This document shows, piece by piece, positions 46,925 to 58,135 of a stretch of DNA of 64,000 nt (its first letter is position 1; each line of letters begins with the position of its first letter). This DNA comes from Heterocephalus glaber. Taxonomy: Eukaryota; Chordata; Mammalia; Rodentia; Bathyergidae. The stretch is from assembly GCF_000247695.1 (NCBI RefSeq), contig NW_004624779.1, forward strand, positions 1,093,587 through 1,157,586, written 5' to 3'. The notes beneath the pieces were generated by a model. That model did no database searches. It saw nothing but the letters and a program-made list of their open reading frames with translations, and was not told where the DNA came from. The translations under genes were made by a program, and so were the position numbers.

Positions 46925-47900
46925 AGGTGCCTGCCTTCCACAAGCAAACACAAATCCCATCAGAAAAATCAAGGTAATCCCACCAGGAAAATGAGAATAT
47001 TTCCATAGGCCTCAAACCATTTCAAAAAAGTTCAAAAATTAACTCACAAAAAATTCAGCCATAAAAAGACCAAGGAAATAAGAACAAAATGAGCAGAAAC
47101 AATGCACAATGTAAGCAGATTCCGAGGGACTTGAATAAGATACTTGCTGAAAATAGAAATTAACAAAACTTATTCAAAGACATAAAAAGATTGCAACTGT
47201 GGCAAAATATAGGAAACTAAAAAATAACATGAAATGTTGATTATCAAAGTAACTCCAATATGGATAGATGCATAAATGAGAATAAAGAAATCAGTGAATT
47301 GATTTAATAGCAGATTAGACACAGCTGAATAAAGAATTATGAAGTGGTAAAGAAGTGTTAAGAAAACATTCATAATAAAGTATAAACATTCATGAGTGAG
47401 GAAGGCAGAGAAAAGTCATAAAGGCAAATTTGAAAAAGTTTTACATACATGTAGTTAGAGCCCTAGGAGGAAAAATGAGGGAAGCAGGCAGAAGAAAACC
47501 TTGAAGAGATAAAGTCTTACATTGTTCAGATTTATGCAGAAATTATGCCAGATGTTTAAGAAATTCTGTAGGGTTAGAGATTTAGCTCAAGGGCACTGCA
47601 CCTGCCTCACAAGCACAAGGTCCTGAGTTCCATCCTCAGTACCAAAAAAAAAAAAATTCCATAAACTCAATATAGATTTTTTAAAAGTCTTACTTTAACA
47701 TCCTATAATAAAATTGGAATTCAAAAAAAAATATATATATATATACAAAATCTTTAAAGGAGCAGAAGATAGTGTATATTGCATCTCAACAGAAACAATG
47801 AAAGCAATTTGACCTAGAATTTGACATCATGTGAACATATCCTTAAAGTGAAATATTTCTCAGTTCTCCATAATTTTCTGTCTGTATAGGATAATGACAG
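46925..47900 (+). mobile_element. HAL1/L1M-like ancient LINE remnant, split by an ID
   Basis: A-rich sense sequence with blocks such as CCATCAGAAAAATCAAGGTA, AAATAAGAACAAAATGAGCA and AGTTAGAGCCCTAGGAGGAA, continuing past the ID with AACAGAAACAATGAAAGCAA. This follows the ORF1 region order of HAL1/old L1. Heavily mutated. Confidence 0.5.
47571..47655 (+). mobile_element. Diverged ID-type SINE
   Basis: GGGTTAGAGATTTAGCTCAA, then CCTGCCTCACAAGCACAAGG, B box region GAGTTCCATCCTC, end AGTACC plus an A12 run. The boxes are mutated and the target duplication is weak, so it is older than most copies here. Confidence 0.88.
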
Positions 47901-47904
47901 CCAC

Positions 47905-49105
47905 CTATATCTAGACCATACTACTCAGCCTCTAAAATCAATAGAAATTCATAAGGAGAGCAAATGTAGTCAAGTAAATGTCTACTCCCACACCAACTGC
48001 AAACTAGAAAATAAGAAATTACACATTCCACTTTCCATTTAAGTGACCAAACAGCTCCAAAACACACACCAGAATAGAAGAGTGGTATTCTGTGAGGAGA
48101 CTCCCACAGGGTTCTGTTGTGGAGGCCACAGAGGAAGCCAGCTGAGTTTTCCCAAAAACAAAAAAGGGAAAATGCCAGAAATGTAAAATATGGGCACCAT
48201 GGCAACAGCCACTGATGAGTCCAGTAGAAAACACCTAACACATCGCTTCTCAGCCTTTTGGCTAAGGCCAAGTGAAGACACCTGGTGTGCAGGACTGGTG
48301 ATGGCATTCTCCTTGGAAGGTAAGATTTCTCTTAGAATGTTGTCAGCAAAAGAAAAGAAATGAGCTGTCAAGTTGAAATTCCTATGAAACAAGATACTAT
48401 CAAAGAATCAGAATCAGACTTGTTCCCCTGGCAAAGACACCATTTATAATATACTTATAGCAGAACATGTTTTGTACAAAGAAATCAAGCAGCTCTTGTT
48501 TTCAATGTTTAGTTTTTTCTTCACAGTATCTTCTTAAGGACATTAAGCTCCACTTTTTAGATAGTTTGGTATTTATCATTTTCCAGGAACTATGATAACA
48601 GGTGAGCTTATGGTATAAAGTGGAGAGGAGGTTGGAGCAGCTTTAAGAAGTGGAAGAGGTTATGTTTATTGGTTGAAAATTTCAAAGTCTGAGCCAGAGA
48701 GAAGATGGTTGTAGGCAACACTTTGAACCCTATTGAAACCCTGGTGGACAGAACTGATCTAATACAGTGAGAGCTAGGAGAGCAGCCTCGAAGTATTCCA
48801 GACAACATAGGACAGTAAGGTTACACAGAACACAAAAAGTCACAGAGCCCAGGGATGTGACAATGCATATTCCTCCTCATCTGCAAAATACAAAGAAAGA
48901 TCTGAAGGTGAGTGAGTGGGATGCATATCCTCTGTTCAGAGTTCGGAAATGTGATGGGATATTTGGGATTAAAAAGACCTCAAGTGCCACAACTGAGGGA
49001 GACAGATATGTTCCAAATGCAGTCTAAACAGTAGAGCACAGACTACTTATTACCGATTTGTCCAAGACCACCAGCCTTGTTGAATCTTGTCAGTCTCACT
49101 CAGAA
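47905..49105. other. Unclassified sequence around the U2 fragment
   Basis: Overlapping minus-strand ORFs (71-128 codons, 47921-48392) are not recognised. No splice sites or domains support them. The remainder shows no identifiable repeat. Confidence 0.4.
48242..48276 (+). pseudogene. RNU2 pseudogene: U2 snRNA 5' fragment
   Basis: ATCGCTTCTCAGCCTTTTGG at 48242 continues GCTAAGGCCAAGTG. It matches the first 35 or so bases of spliceosomal U2 snRNA, with G to A at base 11 and AT to GC after GCTAAG. Homology stops abruptly, with no branch-site recognition region or Sm site, so this is a 3'-truncated pseudogene. Truncated U2 copies made by L1 are known in mammals. Confidence 0.85.
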
Positions 49106-49108
49106 CAA

Positions 49109-49110
<2 letters not shown>

Positions 49111-49144
<34 letters not shown>
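49111..49144. repeat. (AC)n microsatellite
   Basis: 17 uninterrupted AC units. Confidence 0.95.
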
Positions 49145-49148
<4 letters not shown>

Positions 49149-49429
49149 CCCAAAATCTCTCTTGCAAATATCCTTGAAATGACTTTCTGTACATGTAACT
49201 GTTTAGGAAACTAAGCATTTTTTGTATGATGAAAGTTAAAATATATACCAATAGGCAAGACCTGTATTAACCTATTGATTTACAAATTCAATTTAGTGAA
49301 TATATATAAAAATTGTAATACCAACAAAATTGTGTTTTAATTTGTTTACAAGGTCATAGCATGCATTTAGTATTTGATGTTTAGTAATAAAAATGTTTTA
49401 TAATACAGTGTTTATGAATATACACTCTG

Positions 49430-49670
49430 AAAGGTACCATACTGAGTTCTTTACAAGAATCAATTTATCTAAATTTAACAACAAGTATATGGTAAAGTAA
49501 TATTATTTTCCCCATTTTACAGACTAGAGCAGTGATGGGGAATCTTTTAGAGCTTTCAATGAGACAAACAGCCTGCTGCAGTACACGTGCCATAGGTTCG
49601 CCACCACTGGACTAGAGAATAGGAGAAAATGAAACTTTACTTAACTTGTGAAAATCGTGGTGCTTCTCAG
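49430..49670 (-). mobile_element. MIR-like fragment interrupted by a hAT MITE
   Basis: The plus strand shows GTACCATACTGAGTTCTTTA, TTATTTTCCCCATTTTACAG, then (after the MITE) GAGAATAGGAGAAAATGAAA. This is the antisense MIR core order (CCCCATTTTACAGATGAGAA type). Confidence 0.5.
49530..49609. mobile_element. 80-bp hAT (Charlie-type) MITE with perfect 8-bp TSD
   Basis: The left end CAGTGATGGGGAATCTTTTA and the right end (reverse complement CAGTGGTGGCGAACCTATGG) form a roughly 16-bp imperfect terminal inverted repeat of the CAGTGrTGGCGAACCT type. The 8-bp direct repeat GACTAGAG flanks it exactly (49522-49529 and 49610-49617), diagnostic of hAT transposition. No coding capacity, so it depended on a transposase supplied elsewhere. 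The termini resemble, from memory, the OposCharlie/OC1-like group of mammalian hAT elements. Confidence 0.88.
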
Positions 49671-52600
49671 ACTTGGAGGAATGTTTTGATTCCAGCAACA
49701 GAACCTGAAATTTAATTCTTACTTCCTCTTCAATTACATTTTAACTTAGAATAACCATCTTCAGATTTCAAAATATAACTAGATGATAGGCAAAGGAAAT
49801 TTTAAAATGCATAAGAAAGTTGCAAGTTATTACCTAAGTCACTTAAAGAAAGGGAAGTTTCCCAACCAAAACCTTTTCAGTAAACAAACAAGCAAACAAA
49901 TAAATAACTCAGTGTATAAAACTGAAGTTCTAATGGAATGAAAGAAATTCCAGAAGGCACAAAAGTAGACTCTTTTTTTTAAAAAAAAAGGGAAGATAGT
50001 TGCTATAACAGAAATCCAGGTTGATTCCAGATAAAATTCTATTACAGATTGTTAAACAGATGACTTTTATGTAATTAAAAATGGAACAAGTGAGCTGTAG
50101 TATGCAAAGTACCCTGTTCTGCTCTCTGGGAATCTCAAGGAAGCTTAGTGAAAGGCTAGAATATTTATCAGGACTTGGGTAAGACAAGGGTCCTTACAGT
50201 ATATTTTGGGATAGGTAACACAATGTGGGCTTGATGATAGAACATTAGGTGGATTTATACGATTAAAAGGCTGTGTTCAAAGTCTAATTAAAAATCATGA
50301 ACAATGGACAATTCTCAATTGTATGATTCTTACTTTTTTATCTCAGTATGTATCAGACATTTGACAGAGACTTGCTGAATATTAAATCAATTTGCCTTGA
50401 ATGTCATATTTATTTGTAGCTTAGGTGATACATTAATAAAATGTCAGATACATTTATGTATACATGAAATAGGGAAGAGAAAATGAATGTGTTGGATGCT
50501 TAATATGGATATTTTTCAGTGTTAGATCATTTGATAAAGTTTTCTCTTATTTAAGGTATAAATGCACATAGACTTTCAATTTTATGTTTAGAAGACATCT
50601 CTCTTTTCCTAATATTGCCTTTTCTTTCTTTTGAACCTACCACTAATTCATGGGCAACATCCTGACAATAGAACTAAAGTGACATATACCGTTGAGAAGT
50701 TCAGAAAAACATTCTCAGCTTGTAGGCATTTCCCTGGTTTGTGTGTATAAAACATACTGACTATAAAATTGCTTCTGGGATTTATCTCATTGCATTTCCC
50801 AGTACCTTTTTATTAAATTGGCTTGCTTCCTTTGCTTGTTCCTGACTGCTCTTGGACTCCGTACTGTATCAACTATCACTTGATATATTATTGTTACAGA
50901 CATTCTGGTCATTTTCTTATTTCCTAGCTGAGAACTAAGGTGACTGGATTGTTGAGGTCTCTTACTACACCTGACACTTTCAAGTGAGATGAAGACTTTC
51001 TATTAAACATTTGAGATGCTTTGAAATCAAGTTAGAAAGAAAGGAGTCAGGCCTTCCTTTATAAACGAGGGCATTACTCTTTCTGGAAACGTAGATATTG
51101 AGATAAGCCTTGAAACAACAGTAACATGTGCACACACACACATGGGTGTACACACACAATTTCAGCCTGGAACTTACAAAAATGATAGGAGAAGTAACCT
51201 GAGAAAATGTAGGTTTTATTGACATTTCAATAAGTTTGAATGAAATTATCGTTCTATTCTCTAGTCTTCCATTTAAGCCCATGAAACATCTTGAGTATTA
51301 CATATTCCCTTTGAAATCAGCAGTTTCAAATCAATATGGAGGAAATCAAAAGAAAACCATAATTCAGAGCAGACTTAAGGAGAAAAATAGTGTGTTTATT
51401 TTTGAATGAGGTGGCATACATAATATGTGGCACATTGAAGGGATGGTTTAAAGTAAAGGCAGTGCAATGGTTTAAAGTAAAACTAAAAGAAGGATTTGAG
51501 GCAGGCGAAGGCTGACAAGGTACAGTATGTGAAGAGAATTCCGAGGCAAGAAGGAAAGCATCCTGCAGAGTTGTGTCCTTCAGCAAAAATTGTTCACTTC
51601 AAATAAATGTTTTTGTTCAAACTGCAAAGAGCAAAGCCCAATGGGCAATATGTGTTTGTCTCAGAGTGCAAATAATCAGTGCAAGTTATTTGATGGGAAA
51701 TGTGAAATACTCTAAGATGTAGGCATTATTGAAGAGGCTCAAACAATATAGAAATATTTCTAATGGCCTAAACTGTCAGCAAAACCACTATTTTGCTTCT
51801 TGAAATTGAGTTATTGTGGTGCAAGGCTGCAAGACTCCAGGAGAATAAAAGTAAAAGTAATTAGATGCTGACATGGTCCCCAAATCACTTATGAGGCAAA
51901 GTCTATATCATGACATAGGCTTTAAATAGGATAAATATTGGTTAATTCTGTTATTTTAGGTCACAGTGATTTCACTTATCATGCAAGTGGAGAGATATGT
52001 CTTCAGATGGCCATATGACTATGAATATAACATCTTCCTAGAACTACTGTTAGGAGTCTTCTGTTATGAAAAATGTCCTGTAGCCACTACTGATGACATT
52101 GAACAAGGAATGATGTGCTTATTGAGTTTTACATAAGATTAATTGCATTGAACTTTACTAAATAGTAAAGAGTTTTATAAAAATATTTTCAGGCTAGATT
52201 TAATAAACCAATTTCTTTTTGCAAAACAATATGATTAACTTTTTCAAAGGCAAACTGATGGTTTTCATTGGCTCCCGGTAAACTGATATATACAGCTTTT
52301 AGATATTATTCTAACCTATAACATAAAATTATACACATATGAAATATGAACACATCTACATATGTGAATATAAGTCAACATTTAAATTTTTATCTGAAAG
52401 TGAAAATCATATTTCCTAACCACACAGAAATGTTTCTAAGAGTTTAGTAAAATTCTACAGTAAGTCTAAGATACAGAAAGAATAACCGATTGGGATATGT
52501 ACACTAAAAGAAAAATTTCTTTCTTTTTCTTTCTCAGTACATGTGAATATGAATTTCCTCATTTATACTTTGTGTTTTATTTCCGAGTTTACACTTAGCA

Positions 52601-52815
52601 TGTACACAATATATTTTAGGAAAATATCAAAGATAATACTCTCATTCAAACAAGCCCATTTGAAGGATAGTAGGAATTATTAAATATAACTACTACTAAG
52701 AGGGAAAATAAGATATTTTTTAAATGACACTCATTCATCACTGAGCATTATAAATGTTCAGGATCCATAAAACAGGTTGTGTTTCTGACAGCTTGGAAAT
52801 TGCAGTCTTGCAGGC
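49670..52815. other. Mostly unique AT-rich sequence
   Basis: No confident SINE, LTR or LINE piece. Short CA/GT patches lie near 51120-51160. Minus-strand ORFs of 85-100 codons are not recognised. No exon could be supported. Confidence 0.4.
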
Positions 52816-52817
52816 AA

Positions 52818-53045
52818 GATGTATTAGCTTTCTCATCTCTGAGAAACAACAATACCTGACACTCACAACTGAAAGAAAGAGGTTTAATTTGGCTCATGGT
52901 TTCAGGGGATTCAGTTCATGTCCAGGTGGCTTCAAGGTAGTAACATCATGGCACAAGGGCTTGATACAGCAAACTTGCACAGTTCATGGGGACCAGGAAG
53001 CAGAGCACAGGGGATGAACACTCGAGAGAAAGGGGCCAGGGTCTA
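52818..53045 (-). mobile_element. Rodent MaLR-type LTR (partial)
   Basis: The reverse complement reads ATGAGCCAAATTAAACCTCT, then TTGTGAGTGTCAGGTATTGT and AGATGAGAAAGCTAATAC, the classic 3' end of rodent MaLR LTRs. Only the 3' part is clear. Confidence 0.7.
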
Positions 53046-53049
53046 GAAT

Positions 53050-53550
53050 AATACCATTAAATAATGGAGATCTTAAAGAGAAAAAAAAAACCAAACTATT
53101 TTAAGGCCCTTGTCATATTCATGGCCATTTTTGAGCACATATTGAATGCCACATATCGCATCACATTCTTTATAAATATTACTACTCTTAATTACCAGAG
53201 CTGCTACTTTTACCAATGTGAAAAAACTGAAGCTAGAATATAATTAATTTGCCTGTGTGTTACGTGGCCTGGGAACCCTTTCTTTTTCAAATCCATATTT
53301 CAATACTTTAAAGGTATAACATTGCCCTTCCTGGCAATTTGCTTACTTTTATTCAAGGTTTAAGAATTGTGAATTTTTGTAACAAAAGAGAGTGTAATTT
53401 ATACCTCCAGTGTACAATTGCTGTTGGGTATTAAGCTATAAAGAAGTAGGTTTATTTCCTTAAATCCAAATCATCAAAAATCACATCACAATGTTATTAT
53501 TTATATAGTGACACAACAGATGGAAACTTTGACATTATCCTGACATCGAT
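53050..53550. other. AT-rich, possible MIR near 53.13-53.28 kb
   Basis: TGAGCACATATTGAATGCCA followed by a TTACCAATGTGAAAAAACTG block resembles antisense MIR, but divergence is too great for a firm call. The rest is unclassified. Confidence 0.35.
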
Positions 53551-53568
53551 TTAAGAATAGAGATGATG

Positions 53569-53657
53569 GCCAGGGATCTGGCTCTGTGGCACCACGCCTG
53601 CCTCTTACACACAAGGTTGTGAGTTCGATCCCCGGTACCAAAAAGAAAAAAAAAAAA
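53569..53657 (+). mobile_element. Diverged ID-type SINE with perfect TSD
   Basis: GCCAGGGATCTGGCTCTGTG, then CGCCTGCCTCTTACACACAA, B box GAGTTCGATCCCC, end GGTACC, A-rich tail. The A box is mutated (CTGGCTCTGTGG). A perfect 16-bp duplication AAGAATAGAGATGATG flanks it (53553-53568 and 53658-53673). Confidence 0.93.
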
Positions 53658-54076
53658 AAGAATAGAGATGATGTTTATAGCTCAGGTGTTTTTAACTAGT
53701 AGAGTTACATATATGAATTATGTGAGTTAGAATACTATGTGTTATTCAAAGAAAGCAAAAAAAAAGTGTTTTTCTTCTCTCTGCTTCTCTTCACATTTTC
53801 TTTGACACTTATTGTGAACCCAATTCAACACATGGGCTATTAAATTATAGCAATAATAACTGTATACATAACAATATTACTGTTCATTTATATTCATAAA
53901 ATACAACATTAATAATTGTGCAGTATTTATAATAATGATTATATATTGGCAATAATATAATTCTTACAGAGTAATAATTGCATACCTTTATGTTAGGGAT
54001 AATTGTTAATAACACTTGCTTAATGAACAAGGGCATGATGTTTTAAAATTCTAAGAGAATAGAAGACATCCTTTTT

Positions 54077-55514
54077 ATTTTATTTTTTTAAATTCTTTTA
54101 TTGGTACATTGTAGGTATACAACACAATTACATTTCTCATTGGGAATTGTACCTTTCCATAATGCATCTTGATTCTTATTTTTTCCCCATTTTCCCCATT
54201 TCCCTCCCTTCACACCCTCCACCCTTCCCTATTTACAAAGACTTTATTTCCATTTTTTCCATTTCTCATCATTTTTCCTTTCCCTTCTTTCCTTTCCCCT
54301 GCCCCTCCCACTTCCCCTACCCCTTGGGACCTTTTCTTCCTATTTTGCATTATCGATTATTCATTCTAATCATTGGTACATTTTAGGTATACAATATAAT
54401 GACATTCATCATTGGAGATTTGCACCTTTACATAGTCTCTCTTGGTTCTTATTTTTCACCCTTGCCCAGCCCTCCCTTCAACCCCTCCATTCTTCCCTAT
54501 TTACAAAGATTTTGTTCCTATTTTTCCATTTTCTCATATTAATCCCATTCCCTTCTATCCTTTCCCCTAGCCCTCCCACTTCCTTCCCCTTTGCCCCTTT
54601 TCTTCCTATTTCACATTACCTATTATACATTTAGTCCTTATTTACACTTTCAGTTTCTCACACTAGAGAAACTATTCGGTATTTATACATGTGTGTCCTA
54701 TTTATTTCACTTAAGAGTATTGCCTCAATGTGCATCCACTTAGCTATAAATGTCTCTAATTTCTCATTTTTTATGGCTGAGTAGTACTCCATTTTATTAA
54801 AAAAACACATTTTCTTTATCCAGTCTCCAGTTGATGGGCATTTGGGCTGTTTCCAAGTTTTAGCTATTACAAACTGTGCTGCTATGAACATGGGCACACA
54901 TATATCACTGTGGTATGATTCTTTTAATTCTTTGGGGAAGATCCCCAGCAGTGGAATAGCAGGGTCAAATGGGACTCCCAGTCCTAGTTCTTTGAGGTAT
55001 CTCCATACTGATTTCCACAGTGCTTGCACCAGTCTACACTCCCACCAGCAGTGGAGCAGGGTTCCTCTTTCCCCACAGCCCCGCCAGCATTTGTTATTGG
55101 TTGATTTCATGATAGCAGCCATTCTTTCTGGAGTGAAGTGAAATCTCAGCGTTGCTTTCATTTGCATCTCTCGAATGACCAGTGATGTTGAACAATTTTT
55201 CATGTATTTATTTGCTATTTCTACTTCTTTGTCTGAGAAATGTCTGTTCATTTCAGATGCCCATTTTCGGATTGGGTCTTTAAATTTGGGAGGTCTGATC
55301 TTTTGAAGTTCTTTATAGATTCGAGATAGTAGACCTTTGTCTGAGGAAGAGCAGGTGAAGATTTTTTCCCACATTGTGGGTTGTCTCTTCACACTGCTGG
55401 TGGTTTCTCTTGCTGTGCAGAAGCCTTTTAATAAGAAGAGATCCCACTTGTTGATTGTTTGTGTTAGTTCATGGGCAACTGAGGTTTTGTTCATAAAATC
55501 TTTTCCTACACGGA
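54077..55514 (-). mobile_element. 5'-truncated L1 with 284-codon ORF2 C-terminus and duplicated 3' UTR
   Basis: Best-preserved L1 in the window. The exact 14-bp duplication AAGACATCCTTTTT (54063-54076 and 55515-55528) bounds the insertion. On the minus strand the ORF2 frame runs without a stop from the truncation point to the stop at 54660-54658. It includes the L1 C-terminal block WDLFLLKGFCTARETT, then [15 protein letters not shown], the cysteine motif CWRGCGERGTLLHCWWEC and the tail KMEYYSAIKNEKL. Endonuclease and reverse transcriptase domains are absent, so it is not autonomous. Downstream, the 3' UTR carries two roughly 272-bp copies of the same G/A-rich unit (starts at 54373 and 54101 on the plus strand), then a T/A-rich tail. 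The other L1 3' ends here have one. Confidence 0.95.
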
Positions 55515-55529
55515 AAGACATCCTTTTTA

Positions 55530-57030
55530 AACCTTCCTTACAGTTTCCTGTGACTGGCATATAACAGGTACTCAAAGGCATTCAATTTGTAAGTAATTCT
55601 TGAATGCAAGAGTTTTCACCAAATGACCATACATTCATTAAAAACACATCTCAATGTTTTAGTTACACAGTTTAAAATCACAATTCACTTGGAAGTATGA
55701 TATTATTTTATATAAAAGTAATAGTGTTCTTATCCAAGTACCGTCAATTCAATTTCTCTTTTTGATTTCACCACTGGGGTATAAGTCAAAGGCAATTATA
55801 TTCATATTACATGTCTAGAGTAGTACTAATCACTTTTGAGAGGTAGAAATAGATGTCTACAGAATGGAGAAACTATTAAATTTATATGATTCTTTAACTG
55901 ATTGTATGTGCCATAGACCCTCTAGCAAACCAAGTTCTTGAATGGAGGCAGTGGGGCAGTGGACCATGCAGGAATGAGTAGCAACAACAGCACTGAGTCT
56001 TTGCTTTTTTGCTTACAGTTTTGTGATGCAAAGAAAGTCCTTTTCCAGACTGCACTTCAGTTATCCCATCTTGATTACTGCAGGTCCCAAAGGGGATAAT
56101 GTATGTGAGATTACTTCACATCTTACAAACAACTCCAGCATTGATTTCTTGCCTTACACGACCCCAGCAAGGAAGGAAATGATCACTTCACTATCACTGT
56201 AGTATTCCATGTAATAGATTTCTAGAAAGCAGAGTGATGAAAAGTGTCTCTGAAATAAACTGCTGTTTATAGGTCCACTTTCTTATTTGTCTGGCATACT
56301 GACCATATCTTCCAATTCCCATGATAACTAGCATTTTAAGCACGGTCCTCAGTAACTGTGCTATGCTGCACTCCGGACCTCTGAATTGTCTTTCTTATTG
56401 TCAGGGTATCAGACAGCTGGCCTGCTACCAAACAAGCCTGACTGTCTCAGTGTCTGCTTCCAATTTGCTTCTTCTAATCAGCTTTTGTCTGAAAAATCAG
56501 ATAAGCCAGCTATATAGTATCCTGTGTAGTCCATAGGTTTCAAGCAAGTGCCGGAAGCCTTTTCCAAAAAGCCAAAATGAGGTCTTTGATACCAAGAACT
56601 CGGGCTGAGAGGCTTCCTGACTGTCTTTCTACACGGAGATCTTTGGAGAAAGCCAATATTCCAACTGAGAATAAACATGCTCCGATAATTCTGAGTTCTC
56701 TCTCTGTGTCTCCTTGAACTTTGGGTTTTCTCATACACATGAACATTCAAAACATTCCAAGCCAAATGTTTGGTATATATGTCAGAAAACATGAAGCCTC
56801 TATAATGTTGATTTTAATGGAAAAACAATGTTTGATCTTGGGTTGAAAAGTGAAGGCTTTTGCCCCTCTTTCAAGTGCTAGCAGAACAATGGAACTGAAA
56901 ACATATTTAACATCTTTGTAAACTTGCTTTTTAGCTACTGTAAAGAAAAACTAAATGTATGGGTGATTCCAACTGGTCACATAAAACAATGACTGACCAG
57001 TAAGTGGAGGTGAATTACAGCCAATAATTA
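55530..57030. other. No confident gene or repeat
   Basis: Mixed sequence. Overlapping minus-strand ORFs at 56478-56792 (104 and 68 codons) and a plus-strand ORF at 56321-56536 are unrecognised. A weak LTR-like character at 56.0-56.6 kb cannot be established. Confidence 0.35.
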
Positions 57031-57099
57031 GTAGGGAATTATAATCAACATCTCTTTATTTTTATTCAGCTTTATTTGTCATAAATATAAAGAAATCAT

Positions 57100-57780
57100 A
57101 GAAATGTTTTAACATGAGAAAAAAATTCTAAACACAAAAAGCAAACTGAAAAAATTTAAAAAGCCGCATTTCCCCGAGAATATTGACAAAGACCCTCTAT
57201 GACACTACATATTTCTTGAAAACGTTGTCAAATCTGCCTCTATTTTCTAGCAACAGTGAAATTCATAAAGGTCACCCTGACAGACAAAATAAAACAATAT
57301 TCTTCTCACAATCCTTGCTGTTACAGTAGCAGTCAAGCAGCATATTCATTTTCGTTTTAATTATGTTTGTAAATAGTAGGAGAGGCAGGTAGGAAACATG
57401 TGTAGGCCTCCCACTGAGTCTCCGTGGGTGTCTGTAGAATTGCAACAATCACTTTTGCAGGTTTCATTATTTTTCAGCAGAATTTTATTGACCAAGGAGG
57501 GGCCGAGGGAATAATATCCTATTAAAATTCTGTTAGTTATAAAAGTTGTTTAAGGAAATATATCCCTTTGCCATAATGTCTTCCCACCTGATTATCAGTT
57601 TATTTATGACCTGCCAGCTAACATTTATTGTTAAGATAGAGTAATTTTTTGTGTAACCTTGATTGCTACCTAATTTGCTTACCAACTGACAATTAATCCC
57701 TGAAATATTGCCCCTGGCACACAAACCCTATTGCTTAATGAAGCGTTCAGCTATAGTCACCTTGTGTCTACATAAGAATC
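57100..57780. other. Repeat-free stretch, candidate conserved noncoding sequence
   Basis: Less degenerate in appearance than the surroundings, with no detectable interspersed repeat. It has several TAAT/ATTA cores (such as TAATTA at 57359 and CAATTAAT near 57690) and TTATTGACC-like motifs. Reading as a regulatory element is inference from the absence of repeats only. Confidence 0.25.
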
Positions 57781-57894
57781 CACTGACAAAACAATCTTGA
57801 AAATTAGCTTCAGCTTAAAAATCCTCCAGCAACATCAGTGTTTTTAATAATGACTATGTCAGGCAGTCAATGTCAATGCATCAATTCTATGTTT

Positions 57895-58135
57895 TCACTT
57901 TATATAAGGCATTATGATAAATGTTAGTGAGAATATACAAAGACACCATTCCTGGACCCGACCTGAAGGAACTAAGGCCCCGTGAGGAAGATTATACCCA
58001 TGCCTAAATCACTATTCTGCAAAACAGTGACGAAGAAACAAGATAAGAGAGCTACTGTGAGATGCTCACCAGGGAGTTGGGTGGAACTTGCTAGATAGAG
58101 TAGAAAAATCTTGAATTTGAAGCAACCACATAGGT
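57895..58135 (-). mobile_element. L2/MIR-like fragment (tentative)
   Basis: AGGCATTATGATAAATGTTA, then ACAAAGACACCATTCCTGGA and ACCTGAAGGAACTAAGGCCC follow the antisense tail order of old LINE/SINE elements (GCACTATGCTAAGTGCT ... CCTGCCCTCAAGGAGCTTAC type). Confidence 0.4.

Noticed and set aside
47921..48392. Overlapping minus-strand ORFs of 71-128 codons
   Set aside because: No recognisable domain. They overlap antisense to the U2 fragment and read through unrelated sequence.
49111..49144. CRISPR-like or direct repeat array
   Set aside because: Simple AC dinucleotide run. No spaced repeats of any kind suggesting CRISPR occur, as expected in a eukaryote.
56478..56792. 104-codon minus-strand ORF
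   Set aside because: Two competing overlapping frames, no known motif, no conserved start or splice context.
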